A stretch of 64,000 nucleotides of DNA from Litomosoides sigmodontis. Taxonomy: Eukaryota; Nematoda; Chromadorea; Rhabditida; Onchocercidae. Shown here one piece after another: positions 1 to 17,727 of the stretch. The notes below the pieces were generated by a model, which had not been told where the DNA came from, made no database searches, and was given only the letters and a program-made list of their open reading frames with translations. Positions within the stretch are counted from its first letter, which is position 1. Every line of letters starts with the position of its first letter. Position numbers and translations under genes: made by a program. Location: contig OY718807.1 of NCBI GenBank assembly GCA_963070105.1, positions 186,001 through 250,000 of the forward strand. Reading direction: 5' to 3'.

Positions 1-1542
1 GCGGCATCTGATAGATTAATTTCTCATCTCATTTTTATTCGACCGCACTCAAAGATATAAAAGTAGCTTTAGAATCTTAACATTGTTTTCGAACACGTAA
101 GTGACGTCGCGTCAGCTATTTCATCTGAAACATAGAGTTACAAATCTCTCCTATCGGTTATTTTCCTTTCTATTTACGTTTAAAATAATTCATGTGATCA
201 ACTACATGGGCTTACTGTAAGAATTAAAAGATCTGGTTATCGAAGCTCGTTTTCAAAATAATATGTTGTGTGGAGAAAGGAGGAACTGTACGCATTTGGA
301 AAAGTTTTAAGAACTTATAAAACACTGGTTTTTCTACAACTTCTGCATTATTAACAACGCGCCTTTCTGCATTGTTGAGACAGTCCCAGTTGTTCCTTAT
401 CTAATGTTAGTCTCTCTCAATTAATCAGTTCCAACTTCTAAGGCTTTCGTGAAGTTAGCTACTGCCTCATTCGCAATTAAGTCTTTTCACAAATATCACC
501 AACAGTCATATTGGCCGTAAGGAAACACCAGCGAGCAAATTCTGCTATGACAAGTGTGATATTTCAACCTAAAATTGTGGACCCCCTTTTGTCTTCTTGT
601 TTGTTAAGGGAAGCCATTAATATTTAATTCACAGTCGGGTTCGTGGCTGCTTAGTAAGAATGCACTATTATGACGCGTGCCAAAATTTCATACGAAATGA
701 TACACATGTATATAAAGTAATTTAAAGCCAACCTTCCGTTCCGCCCTCCCGTTCCAATACAAGTCGAACAAATGTTTAGAGTTCTGCAATTAAACGTAAA
801 CATATTTTAAAAAAAAGGAATGAAACTGTATCCGAACGGCTACTGATTAATCACCCTCAGTCACTTCATCCCAGTATTTCAATCTTTGATATTCTCTATT
901 ACTGAAATGTCGATAGGTTTCCCAACAGTTGTAAAGCGGTCTTTCGTCACCATTATGTAATGTATTTATTGCTTGCTTAGGAACAAATGTAACGTTTTGA
1001 CTGAATAATAAAAACCACTTTGCACAAAAATGTAAATTACAATCTGTGAAATAAAAAAAATATATGCTACCTCACCCTACTCTGCGGATCTTAATAATTT
1101 GTCTTAGTTATACACATCCGAACTACTGCTTAACAAACAACGAATGCAAAAAAAGTTATATATATCGAAATAAATCTGCACGAAATGACTTCGAATATGG
1201 ACCGAATCATTACCATTTCAATAAATACAAATGAACCTCACTGAAATTAATGTTGAAGTACGATATACGCATTATTATATAATAAATCTGGGCAGAAGCT
1301 ATAAAAGACTTTTTTTCAATTAAACAGATTGGAATATTATAAAATAATGCAATGAGTGAGAGATGCTTAAGACTGACTTCATTTGCGCATGTATATCAAT
1401 AAATAGACATAAAGATGATAACAATTTTGGGAATGAAACGAATGAACAAAAGAAAAGAAAAACAAGGTATAAGTAGGACTAGAGAAATAAACGTATTTCC
1501 ATGCGTAAGGAGAAAACTAACACCACAAAAAACAGCAACAAC

Positions 1543-1578
<36 letters not shown>

Positions 1579-1672
1579 CTCCCATCTTGTAATAGCTTTA
1601 TGATACTAACAAAAAATCAAATAAATAAATCATTATGAGCAATAGTTTTCAACCAAAAAATTCAACGCAAGG
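1..1672. other. No gene recognised (downstream flank of GPR107-like gene)
   Basis: AT-rich sequence with no exon-like frame that I recognise. It should hold the 3' UTR of the minus-strand GPR107-like gene, whose stop codon is at 1673-1675. A short TA microsatellite lies at about 1546-1576. The single open frame at 1415-1603 is short and runs into that microsatellite, so I do not call it a gene. Confidence 0.6.
1546..1576. repeat. (TA)n microsatellite
   Basis: About 31 bp of uninterrupted TA dinucleotides, just beyond the 3' end of the GPR107-like coding region. Confidence 0.9.
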
Positions 1673-6443
<4,771 letters not shown>

Positions 6444-8144
6444 TTATACTGTGCACTCTGAAATGATTAAATGATAACAGTAAGCACAACAAATCAGTAG
6501 GCTTCAAGTGCAGCTGATTTGCTAACTGCTAGCTGGGCTACAGCTCTTCACAGGATACTCGTCCGTCATGAGAAAAGCGAAGTCGTACGCATATGACGTA
6601 TACCATCATATGCTCTCCGTCCAGCGCAGTGTCTGAGGCAATTCGATCCCACCAGTTTTGCTGCAAATTAGAGCTCCTGCAAGTTTCTGAAGATCGTTGG
6701 AAGTCTGTCCATGAATCCAGACCTTCCAATGATTCACTTCACTAGTTAGGTAGGATTTCATAATCGAAAACAAGATCAGCATCTGCTAAATGCTTTAACG
6801 TCTTCCGTCACCCTCAACTAATGTGTTCCGAAAAATATCAGTGCATTCGTCAGAAGATTCCACTCTTTCCAACTTTCTCATACACTTCCTATCCCTAAGT
6901 GTAACAATGTGTCAACAGTTCCAATTTCCACGACTAACGAAGTCGCCGAAAAGTACGAAATAAGGTATTTTCTTCTTTTCATTTCATCTCATCTTTGAAT
7001 CACTGGAAACGATCTCTAGCAGTGGCTTTTAAATCGTTACTGGCATAGGTTAGGAGGCATTTCGTCTGCAATACGGAATGTATTGCAATGTATACTATTC
7101 TACCAACATCTTTCCTTTCCATTATTTCAGCAGTATCAAGAAGAACAGCTTTTGTTGTAAAGTTACATATCGCCACAAAACGAACAAGTAGAAGCAAGCT
7201 TTCACTTCTGGCCATCCTGAAATGCTCCCTGATCACAAAAATCACTGCACATTTTATTATTTTACAACCGTTAATCATAGTCTAATAATCGATGAAGTTG
7301 TTGTAGGGATTTCACACACCCGATCCTTTTTAGGTGATCTTTACAAAGCATATGCACAATATACACATATGATTTTAGATATTTTCAATCATATGCGTGC
7401 ATATAGAGAAAATAATTAACATAAGAATAAATATCTAGTTATTAATTTTTATATTTATAACGAAACAGATAAAATATAAAAGTGTGAGAAATTGTACTAT
7501 ACCTTCTATACAGGTATAACGTGCAAGGCATCAAAAAAACAATGAAGTGCTAACTGTCGTGAAGCAATATTTGCAGCAGTGTACAGCAGTGCACAATTGC
7601 ACTTAAGATGTTTTGCTTTAAGGCTTTCCAGGTCCCGTAGAACGACAAAAAATCTATTCGTACACGCGCAAAACTACTATTCATATTACTTATAATCGCC
7701 TTATATTGTCGTATGTCGTGTCACTGAATAGTTACTTAAGTTTTTTTACTTGACTAAAAACAATGCAGTGTATTGCCGTGAAACGGAATGACACATTTCG
7801 TCGAATTAGTTTGGAGAATCGGGAAAACGACACAAATACAAGCGTTTTTTGTTAACCACAGAATATAAATAAGTCACTAGGACTTGCCAACAGGAAATAG
7901 ATTGATAAAAAGTAGCATAGCAAATATAAAATAGGCTGTGTTGCAAAATGTAACAACTGAAAATTAAACTTTTTCGTCAGTAGTTCTTGGACTCTAAAAG
8001 ATATAACTTATTTTAATTTATCCAGTCTTATCCATGTTCCGCTTCGACTTTTTGCAAACACAATTATATCCAATGGGAGCATCATTTATTACGCCATTTC
8101 TGACGCAGAAGTTGATGGAAATCAAGAAATTCAAGTGCTTTATA
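6444..8144. other. Intergenic region between unc-97 3' end and GPR107 start
   Basis: Both flanking genes are on the minus strand and lie 1.7 kb apart, too far for a typical nematode operon. The region must hold the GPR107 promoter or outron and the unc-97 3' UTR. Open frames on both strands at 7000-7419 overlap each other and look like no family I know. I see no repeat or RNA gene. Confidence 0.5.
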
Positions 8145-11100
8145 TTATCGTCTAGCACTACTTGTTTGTTGTTGGATTGGACTAATGGATCGCCTCTGCA
8201 ATATTTTGCTTCGCTCATTTTCTAGATCTCGTTCTTTCAAACTGTCGCTGATTCTTTTCTTTAATTCTGTTGGAAAACGGTCATAGCAACGTTTACATGT
8301 TGGTTTCATATCAAATTCATAAAACTTTGTCCTGAAATTTTATAAAATGCATTTTCAAACGGAATATATTGCAATACAGAGGAAGTCATCTCCTTTCCAC
8401 TGAAAACCATTCTTTTGTAAAAATAAAAGTACGCGCTGTACACAATGTGTTGGACCCCTCATAAAATCTATAGAAGTTCACTGATCAAAAAGTCTCGCCA
8501 ACTGATGGTTTTTCCCAATTTTTCATAACATGAAAGAGAAAAAAGAACCACAGCTGATATCAAAAAACATACTGTGCAAAATCTAGGTGTAAACTGGAAT
8601 CATTTACGCAAAACTGGACTTGAGATTTAATTATTCATAAAATTTTGAACTTTTTTTTCAATTAAACGAAGTTCGAACACGTAGAAAGAGACTATAAATG
8701 CGTCTTTTAAAGGCCTGGAAAACGAAAAAGGAACACGGGAAAAGACTACATACTTATGGTCCATTCTTTTATCGCAAAGACTGCAACCAAAACAGTCAAC
8801 ACACCAGGATTTGTTAAGCGCTTGAAATACTTCGCCGCTACATACTTTACCACATTTGAAACATACGTTGCCATACAGCTAAAATTTAGAATTATGCAAA
8901 CCAGTTACAATCATTTGATAACGATGAGTACTTTCTAAGTTTTGCCTTTTTCATTGAAATGCTATGGCAGTGAACATTCTAAGATACAGAAAAAGTTTTC
9001 TTTTTTACATTAATGAGTAAGAAATCCAATACTAGAACAAGATCTTCATACGCGAACAAAATGGATAATACTAGTCAAGAAATGGTCATCAGCTCGTGCC
9101 TCCCTTTCTTTTTTATTGCACAAGCTATGTCAAAGAATTAATGACGTCGTCAAACTGTCAAACTAACCTTATGATAATGCTGTTCGCAGTAAGCCAGTCC
9201 CTTCCTCTCGTAATGTCGATGACCAAGAAATGGTTTTTCACAAACGGCGCAAACAAAATGCTGTAAAAATTTTATTACTGTTTTTTCTTTTTTGTTTCAG
9301 AGTTATTGTCTAAACATGATGCTCACACACACACACTCTCTCTCTAAACAATGACTATGAAAAGAGAATAAGTGAAGGCGAATTCAGAAAAAGGAACAGC
9401 TAACGCAAAAATCCAATGACAAGTTGAACCTCAACATGCCAATTTTTGCCTAATGCAGTTACAACGCGTTCCTCAATAGGTCTATGACATGCGCCACATA
9501 TTGGTATACCCATCGTATCATGACATCGCAAACAATACAGTTCTCCACCAACTTCACGTGAATTCGTATCTAACTCCACGCTGAAAAAAAAGGAAAAAAT
9601 TTACATATATTTATATTTTACACATATATATGTATAAAACATCACATTACTTTAGCTAACTTGCAACCAAGCATATTTCTTATCCGAAAAATCATCTGAC
9701 AACATTAATTCCCATGTTTCCATTCCTTTTCCTACTCATTCGAACCTCGCTTAAAGTTATTAATTTTGGCTGCTTGAGTTAAAAATTACCCGCAACGTTT
9801 GCATTTGAAATGATACGGATGAAAGCTATCGCCATGATGTTTAATATGGCCACCATCTTCGATAATGCCTTTGCATTTATGACATACATAACGACCACGC
9901 CCAGCTTCTTTTTCAAGTTCATTACATTCGCGACAAAGTGCTCTTAAAAATATATAATAGTGAAGTCATTATGGAAATAATACAAACTTTCCCAGTCGCA
10001 AATTTCTTCTTCCTTTGCTGATTACGATAAGATATCGAAAATAATTCAAGCAATCCATCACAAGTACTATTTTGAAAGTATTTCATCATAGTATTTCATA
10101 GCATTTATTTCATTAAGTGCAGAAATATTTTAAGAAAAGTATTTTGAAGAAACTTCAAATTCACTGATTTATTTTTCTTTGTCTTCAAATCTCAAGAAAA
10201 CCCATACAATTTAAGCTCCAAGTTGAACTGAAACGTACCTTCCACAGTTTCTTAAGAATCCAATATCAGCAAGTTCTTTACTGCATAATTCGCATCGAAA
10301 ACACTGAGGATGCCAATTAGCATTCATTGCCTTTATTACTCGTCCCACAATAAATTCATCTAAGAAGACGATGATGTCACTTAAATGCCACCTATTGTTG
10401 AATATCTAACGCAAAGAAAAGCAATAAAAAACCTCCCAAATATTTAAGAATATAAGAATGGAACGTAACACTTCAAACTAATGTATCAATTTTCTGAGTT
10501 AAACAATACAACAAAAAAACATACTACATTTGTTGCAGCAAGGCGCATATAATACGTGAAAGTCATGTTCACAGTATTTTCGTCCGTCAAATTCGAAATA
10601 TATACCATCGGGAAATGGCTCAAAACACTGCGAACAACTGCAACAAGAAAGTGGTAACAATATCAAAGCAAAGAAAGTAGCAATATTGCCAAAAGAAAAA
10701 GCAGCTTAACATGTCGATAGTTTCATCTCTTTTTTAACACCTATCAATTTCGTCCAAATGTTACGGGCCAAAATAGAGGAGTTCAATGCACAAGACAAAT
10801 TATGCTTCTCATCATTCTGTACAAAACTCTCTTCGACGCCGAATATTTTTTAAAAATTTGTGTGACTGCCGAATACCAAATATCTGGGAATGAGAGTGCT
10901 TTTTTTTTTAACTTGAACTGATCCAGTCTATACCAAAATTTAACCCGCACATGCGACAGACACATTTGGTCGTAATAGCTTGGACTATAAACTAAATCAA
11001 CGCAGAAGCAATGAAATAGAAATAAGTCAAGACAAGCACTGCATTGTGGCAATTAAAGTTTCAGTCAGGCAGATCTGAGTTTCTAAGAAAGCAGGATTTG

Positions 11101-11431
11101 AAGTAGAAGTTTGCACTCGAACTTGAACATGAAAGCAATACAAAACTGGCAATTCACAAGCACAACTTAAGATTGATTCTTGGGAATTTGTCGCTTAAAG
11201 GAAAGGCTACATGGCAAAAGCATAGCTTATTTTAAAACTTTTTAAAACAAAAATTAGAGTATATAAAATGAACAAAACTTACACGAAGCAATCAGAATGC
11301 CATACTTGTCCGGAAGAATTTACGATCTGCTCATTTAAGTCGAATCCATCGTGACACCGTACACAAATCAAATTCTCAAAACCAGAGCTCAAATCACCGT
11401 TGATCACACCATCCATTCCACCGCAGACCAT
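8145..11431 (-). CDS. unc-97: PINCH/UNC-97 adaptor with five LIM domains
   Basis: Eight exons on the minus strand: 11431-11283, 10637-10525, 10359-10239, 9942-9790, 9580-9430, 9260-9168, 8878-8754, 8331-8145. They give 1092 bp (363 aa) with every phase matching. The ATG at 11431 is preceded in frame by a stop. Five LIM domains follow: LIM1 from CVRCHDGF (residue about 24), LIM2 from CCNKCNEFIVGR, LIM3 from [14 protein letters not shown]4 from [14 protein letters not shown] with [15 protein letters not shown], and LIM5 from [12 protein letters not shown] to [16 protein letters not shown]. All zinc-ligand Cys/His pairs read are present. A basic, glutamine-bearing tail ([16 protein letters not shown]) ends the protein. 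PINCH binds integrin-linked kinase through LIM1 in the ILK-PINCH-parvin complex at integrin adhesions; in C. elegans UNC-97 is needed for muscle dense bodies. The LIM order and strong resemblance to PINCH rule out other LIM-only proteins. Confidence 0.96.
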
Positions 11432-13316
11432 TAATGACACTTTTCCCGGACACGATTGTCTTCGTTAATTTGTTCCAATCAGAGCTTCGTTTAAAAGAGT
11501 GTTTTTATTTTTAACATAATAACATAGCTATCGTGCAGTAACGCTAACAAGACTAGTCTCGCAAAATTTTAAATGCGAAAGAGAAATGTCAAAAGTTGAA
11601 AAATAGGATAAACATGTGGTTTATCCCGTTATCTCATTATAACGTTAGCGTCGTCGACTCATCAGTCTCGAAGAAATGACATAAAAGCTTCATTCAGATC
11701 CTCATGTACACCAGGACAAGAGAGGGTTGCAGGAAACACGAGGTGATCCTTGCAGCTAGCACTTTTACTGACAATAAATTCTCATCTTTGCTAATGAGTA
11801 CCGGTGTGGGATGAAAAAGTTGACTGCTGCCGGACAGAAAGCTATGGATAAACGATTCTAGACTTTAGGAATAACTTTAGCAACAGGTCACAGAGGCAAC
11901 AACATTATATGCGCTTGCAGATGTGCCGCGCAGTACGTCACTGGAAATTTTTTGCCAGGAGAACAAAAGGCGGATGGATGACGGGAAAGGAGTAGACGTT
12001 GGCGTTAGCGGCGTGATGAGCGGCGCTTCAGTGTGAACGAAGTATGGCGAGTGAATGAATGAGTAGTGGGTGAAGGAAGCGGAGGAGCTGCTATAAGGCC
12101 CTCGAGTATCTACAATTCCATTTGTCCACCTGCTCAAAGTTAGGCTTTTAAAAGGCTTCGTCTCAGCACCTCCGTTTCCTTTGATGCGGTTATAATGCAC
12201 AATGCGTGGAAGGAGCCACTGTCTTACTGCAGTAAAACTCACTTCGTCATTCCATCATCGTATGCTGCTGCCCGTCGTCAGCTGTTACTTCGAAGTCGGC
12301 TAGCAGCTAACTGTGCCGCATATGCAACGAATTTTCCTTTCCACCCAAAATACATCCATTTCTGGATGAAACGATGCAGAAGTGGAAATGCGGTGACTTA
12401 GATGCTCCACCACATAAACTGTCTTAACTTCTTGCAAGTTCACTGGTAAGAAGTTTCAGTGCTGCATACGCCGAAGACGTTTGATGATTTAATGAAGCTT
12501 GTTAGCTAGTGGATGCACCTAGCAAATACGTTGTCATTTTGTCGTGCAACAGCATCGATGATGATCAATCCAATTTCGAGAAACTCCGAAGACCACTCAC
12601 GGTGGAAAAATTAGCGCAGGATGACCTGAACAACTAGCACGTACACGTGTACACTTGAAGAAACGCTTGACACGTACATTTCATTTCTGACACATCAACA
12701 TTCCCAGCACACAAGGAACGAACGGAAGAGGTTAGGGAAGCACACAGGTAGCGCTGGTCCATCAATGGAAACTGAGAAGCGTGGAACGGAACGGTCTGTT
12801 AAATTTCGCCAAGTGCACACGCTGCTATTTCGTTTCTCGTGCCGACGATTCCGATGCCTCGTTAACATCAGTTAACAAACAGTTGGACACAACTAAACGA
12901 AGGAAGCAGACAGACTCTCCGGCTCACGCTCTCTTCACTCGTATCGTCCACCGAAACAGCCTCTGCCTCAATCGAATTCGATTCGACTTTCGCCTTCTCG
13001 TTCAGAAGCGTCCGTCCAACTTGTTCCGTCAGAGGAATGAGCACGTAAAAGAGTGGAAGAGAATGCCATCTGCGTGTAATGCCACCTAAGCCTGTGTGAT
13101 TGTATGATACATTTCGTCACTACTTCTTTTAGCCAATTCAAGCTTGTCTGCTCAAAGTGATGAGAAAGGCCCGCACAAGATAGGCTATACCAGATCCGTG
13201 CTATCTGTTCGTACCATCAAAAAACATTAGTAATGAAGGAATCCTTGGCTTTCAGCGCCACACGTCGGTCCTCTTGTCAGCGCATCAGGATTTTCTAAAT
13301 GCCCCCTTGCGCATAC
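11432..13316. other. Upstream flank of unc-97, no gene recognised
   Basis: Mixed-composition intergenic DNA that should include the unc-97 promoter. Open frames at 11877-12242 (-) and 12781-13089 (+) have no recognisable motif and are not supported by splice sites, so they are treated as chance. Confidence 0.5.
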
Positions 13317-14010
13317 TGTTGTGAAGGTTTGGTTTCGATTAGTTGCGCGCTTTGTAGTGCTTAGTGAAGATTTGTCTGAAGGTTTTTGGTTGGGAATTAA
13401 GTGAGAGAACAGTAAGCAAAGGGAGAGTAATTGAGGATTGCGAATTCGCAGTTCGTGCGAGGTACAACAAGAGGACTGCTGCAGGAAGAAGAGGAAGCAG
13501 TCGGTTGCTCCTCTCCATGAGGTTGAGCGCACGTGCAGCGTCGCTGTCACGAAGGAGTAGTTGAGATTGAGAAAGTGTCAGCCAAAAATGGATAAAGCGG
13601 ACGAGCGCTGTAAGTGGGATTACGTGATGAATGAGGTGAAGTCAGTTTGGTCGCGCATACACGCACACCGTCGTGTGTGGGTGTGCTTAAGCTTACCATA
13701 AGGAAGTAAGTTACAGCACACAGTGATGGTTAAGTAAGCTCGTTACATTCAAACGATGAAATCATGGTGGATCGAGATTGTGCGGAGCGCGGGGGATTTA
13801 TGGTTGAGGTGAATGTTGCTTTGTTAGCAGGAGGGGAGACACACTATTGTGAAATTAGTTAACTGCCAGAAAAGCTTGTGAGTGACGTGAGCGATCGCCT
13901 TTGATAAGACGTGGAAACCAATTGTAAGGTACACAATATGACGTTCCACTGTCGTGCTGATTAAATGGTGAAATGTTATAAAGTTAGGTTTCTTTCGGCT
14001 TTCCCTACAC
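13317..14010 (-). repeat. Long inverted repeat, copy 1 (about 0.69 kb)
   Basis: The reverse complement of this stretch matches 58338-59027 almost base for base. The edges are sharp on the left at the TGTTGTGAAGG junction (13317). On the right they fade through a roughly 80% similar stretch near 13985-14010. Differences I can see by eye are a handful of single-base changes and one 2-bp length change near 13525. The orientation is given as minus because, read toward unc-97, it runs the same way as copy 2 runs toward tra-3. It has no terminal inverted repeats or recognisable transposase. Confidence 0.93.
13339..13518 (-). CDS. Possible 59-aa secreted peptide inside repeat copy 1
   Basis: This frame opens MERSNRLLPLLPAAVLLLYL and ends KHYKARN followed by TAA. 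A basic start, a leucine-rich core and a small-residue ANSQ segment make a convincing signal-peptide pattern, leaving about 35 mature residues. The frame is intact in both repeat copies even though the sequence just upstream of the ATG differs by a 2-bp indel. Against it being a gene: the two base differences I see inside the frame both change the amino acid (Ala to Thr), which gives no sign of purifying selection, and I recognise no family. Confidence 0.22.
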   Translation of the reverse strand: MERSNRLLPLLPAAVLLLYLARTANSQSSITLPLLTVLSLNSQPKTFRQIFTKHYKARN

Positions 14011-16935
14011 ATACTATGGTTTGTGATGTTGCCGTTGTTCTTCATGCCATCCGTAATGAATTTATTTTCCGCTTTCTAAAGATGGCCATGCACAAGTGGA
14101 ATGCACAGAATAGAAATCAGTTAGCAGTTGATTCTTTTAGAAATTAGAACTCACATTACGATACAATAAATAAAAATGTTGCGAACTAAATTTAAATTTT
14201 TTTTAAGGGTTTCATAAATTTCACTCTATCAGACTTCTTCGATTAATGTAATATGGTGATAAGGGGGCATTCTGAATCACTCAGACACAAAAGACCTGTA
14301 AACGGCAAGAAATTGCACCTGACGGCATACTTCTTAAAAAATTTAATTTTTTTACGGAAACTCATCTAGCGTTAGGCGTGCTGCTGTGATCTTAGCATTC
14401 CTGAGGTAGGAAGAGCAGTGTACAAAATCAGTCAAGTATGGAGTGAGATGAGTACGGCCAGACGTAGTATATCGGACTGAAATGAATGGAGTTGTGCGAG
14501 GAGCTTGAAGAGACTTACTACATCTAATAATGTGTGAATCGTTTAGTGTTTTTTTCCGAATACTAAAGTGCTTCTCGAACCGGCAGCGCACCGTTCGCCC
14601 CTATAAACGAGTGCTGCCGGACTGGGAGGTAGGTGCAGCTGAGAGAAGTAAGTTAGAGAGGTGAGTTGTTTGATGTTGCGGTAGCTTTACTGATGACAGC
14701 ACAGACAATAGCGCGACTGTTAGTCTCAACTAGCATTCACTACGAATCCTACCTTCCCTTCACTTCATGAAAAATGCTACCTGGACCCCTCCCTCCTTCA
14801 ACTCAATTTATTCACATGAAAACTCAAATGTACTTTGCTCTTACCTGCCTAACAACAAGACAAATCTATCACATCGCTGTGATGTGACTTAGAGGCTCAT
14901 GCGTGCTTTCCCTATGCATTTCGTTACTGTTTCCGCTGGAGCAGTAGCCGCCGCTACTAACAGGTTCCATTCGTGTGCAAGATTAGCAGTGGCTTTTTTG
15001 AGGATACTACTCGCAACGCAATCATTTAAGCGTAGGTGGGAAGATGGCAACAAAGGCTGGAGCGTAATAGCATTGATGGACTAGCAGACTCGGGCGGACG
15101 GTTACGAGCATTCATCGATCTACCTTGGCGTAACTGTGCTGCAGACAGGCTAGTTCATATGAGGAGAAATAGCAAAATGATGAAGTGCAGTAGCGTGCAC
15201 GCTTAAAACTTTTCTCCGTTCCACTTCCTCAACAAACAAATAGTTTGCTGAAGAAGAGTGTGCTTGCACTTGTCAGTGAGTGTTTGTTTTGTTTTCAAGT
15301 AAACGTTTTGTTTGGAGGAAGAAGCCAACTGTCTCATTTTTTCCCCACAACTCCCTGGAATGATAAGCCTGTGGAGTATTTCCTGCCGAGTGCAAAATTA
15401 AACTTGAAATCCTGATCACTGATCACTTTGTGCTGTGGAATAGAGTTCAACTAGAACTCGAAACCCAGCTTGCAGTTCCCCCTCCCCACACATCGCGGTT
15501 GGTAGCAAAACTATCACCGAAGATGTCCTTTTCCTGATTAAATTTTCAAAAAGAGAAAATTATCACATTTGAATTAAATGAAATTCTTGAAAGTTTTCTT
15601 TTCGATCGATGTACCTTCCTCGATGGTATCTTAGTCGAAGAAGCTAACGAGAGCAGCATATTGTGATATTGTGATCGAGCATGGAGCATCGAAATTCATT
15701 TCTGAATTCCTTAAACAGCCGTCGATACGATGATCGCGACATGACTAATTCAATATGGTTCAGGTTAACGATGATGAATTCCGAGTTAGCATACAACTAA
15801 CTGCGAAGTAGCGTGCAGGGTGGTAGAAGTTGGCTAACCGGTGCTGGAAATAATATTGGAATATAACTGGTGTGACTGTGGTAATCCTACCCGAAATGTT
15901 TTCATGGGACGGGTTATTGCTTTTAATGGGAGCCACTCGGACCTATTGCATATGGACGTATCGGGTAATTTATAAATTTTGAAATTTATAAATAAACTAT
16001 CCACCGTTGTGTGCAAAGCCATGATAAATGAGCAGTAATTTATTGGCACTAAAACGCCGCATTACTTTCAGTTCATTTTATTTTCTTTCAGCCAACTTCT
16101 CTCGCACAAGCAGCCGCTGAGACACTTCCGCTTCGTGTTATTTTCGATAGGTAGGTAATTTGTAATAAACGCATAGTTGGTTGTATGCAAGCGATGACAG
16201 ACTTCTTCCTGTTAAATCATAGCTACTGATTGAGTGGCAAGTAGATGGACGCTTTCTTGCCCTTCCCGATTCCCCTTCTGAAGCATCAATTTATTGATGG
16301 CAATGAAGGGAGGATGAGTGGACATGTAAGTGCCAGCAGCCGTGTTCATCGAACCAGGAGAGGAAGTTGCTGGCGGGAGACGGTGTAGCGGTGTGACTGG
16401 GAATTATGAAAACATAAAATGAAACGGTTACGTCTAACTTACCCGTTATCACTGGTCAACAAACCATTATTCCTTTGATCATCCGCGGCAGCACACACCA
16501 TCCACCCACCCACTTTCTGAGGAGGGGAAATGGGAACGATGGGGTGCTGCTGCACAGTGCAGCTCTCCTGTCCAGAGGAGAAGGAAAAGGCAGGGGAGTG
16601 CAGCGGACCTTGGTAGCTGATCAATAAGGGCGCGGACATCTGCGAACAAACAATTGCGGTAGAATGAAGAAGGAAAGACGGAATGAGATGATCAATAACC
16701 GAGGGAACGGAGTGGGTGGCTGCTGGCTGGCTGGCTCTGTTTCTGCCTAATATGTTGCACCTTCTCTCTCCCTGTGACCGAGGAACGCGCTTGCTTCACT
16801 TCACTTCACTTCACCTGCTACGCTCTCTCATTCATTTCATTTCCTTTACTGCTAGCGGTAACCTAAAACGAACTTTAGTGCTTCACTGAGCAATTAGAGA
16901 AGTCCTTTTCGCCGCGTGTTGTGTTGTTAAATCAT

Positions 16936-16961
16936 AGCAGCAGCAGCAGCAGCAGCAGCAT
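16936..16961. repeat. (CAG)n microsatellite
   Basis: About eight CAG/AGC units, outside any coding exon that I can support. Confidence 0.9.
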
Positions 16962-17048
16962 TTGAAGCTGAATTTGAATTCATTCTGCTTCTGCTGCTAA
17001 ATGTTCCCTCCTTCCTTCCCATACTTCCATCCTTCCTCCTACCACTTC

Positions 17049-17119
17049 GCCTCACCTCACCTCACCTCACCTCACCTCACCTCACATTCACATTCACATT
17101 CACATTCACATTCACATTA
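17049..17119. repeat. Compound minisatellite, CCTCA then CATTCA
   Basis: About seven units of a 5-bp CCTCA repeat pass directly into about six units of a 6-bp CATTCA repeat. This is a clean switch of repeat unit in 70 bp. No gene overlaps it. Confidence 0.9.
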
Positions 17120-17727
17120 CTCTTCTCATTTCATGCTCACTGGCTCAGTGCTTTGGCAAGAAAGTCGCTTCCATCAGCTACATCGCATCGTCGCCACGCA
17201 CTTCTGAATCTCAATCTGAAAACACGTCTCCGATGCTACGGTTCCTCACGCTGCACGTGTTAATTGCAAACCTTCCACCTCCACTAAATCCCACTAAACT
17301 TTCTTCATAAGAGTTTCGCTGCTTAGCATTACTTATAAGAAGAACTCATGACTACATGTCCAACTTATGGCGATTGGTTTTACTAGAAAGAGAAATTAGA
17401 ACTCTTCGCTCGCTTTAATTATCAGGCTACTCGCACTAATTGTAGCCGATGTGCAGGATAGCAACGAGTAAGCTTCGATGCTAAATTCAACTACGGTATG
17501 ATGTAGCAACAGATATTTTATTTCTAGTAATTTTTCCATCGGTAAGAATGACCTCAACCAGTACGGTGTTTCCTGTTGTGGCAGCGTTTATTACACTGAA
17601 AACACGCCTATATTAGCTTTTGGGAGAGTTGGAGTGAAAAGCAACGAGATTAGACCGGCGAAGCTCATGTCGTCGTGATAATCTGTTTGATTAGTTGGTA
17701 ACGGCAAGCTTACTCAGGCTTAGGAAA

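Larger units (their letters stand above)
14011..17727. other. Gene-poor region upstream of the LPGAT1-like gene
   Basis: No exon recognised on either strand. It contains simple repeats near 16793-16816 (CACTT type), 16936-16961 (CAG) and 17049-17119 (CCTCA then CATTCA). Short open frames here are not supported by splice sites or motifs. The LPGAT1-like promoter should lie at its right end. Confidence 0.5.

Noticed and set aside
7000..7419. Overlapping open frames between GPR107 and unc-97
   Set aside because: They lie on both strands of the same bases, have low-complexity hydrophobic composition, and no splice sites or motifs support them.
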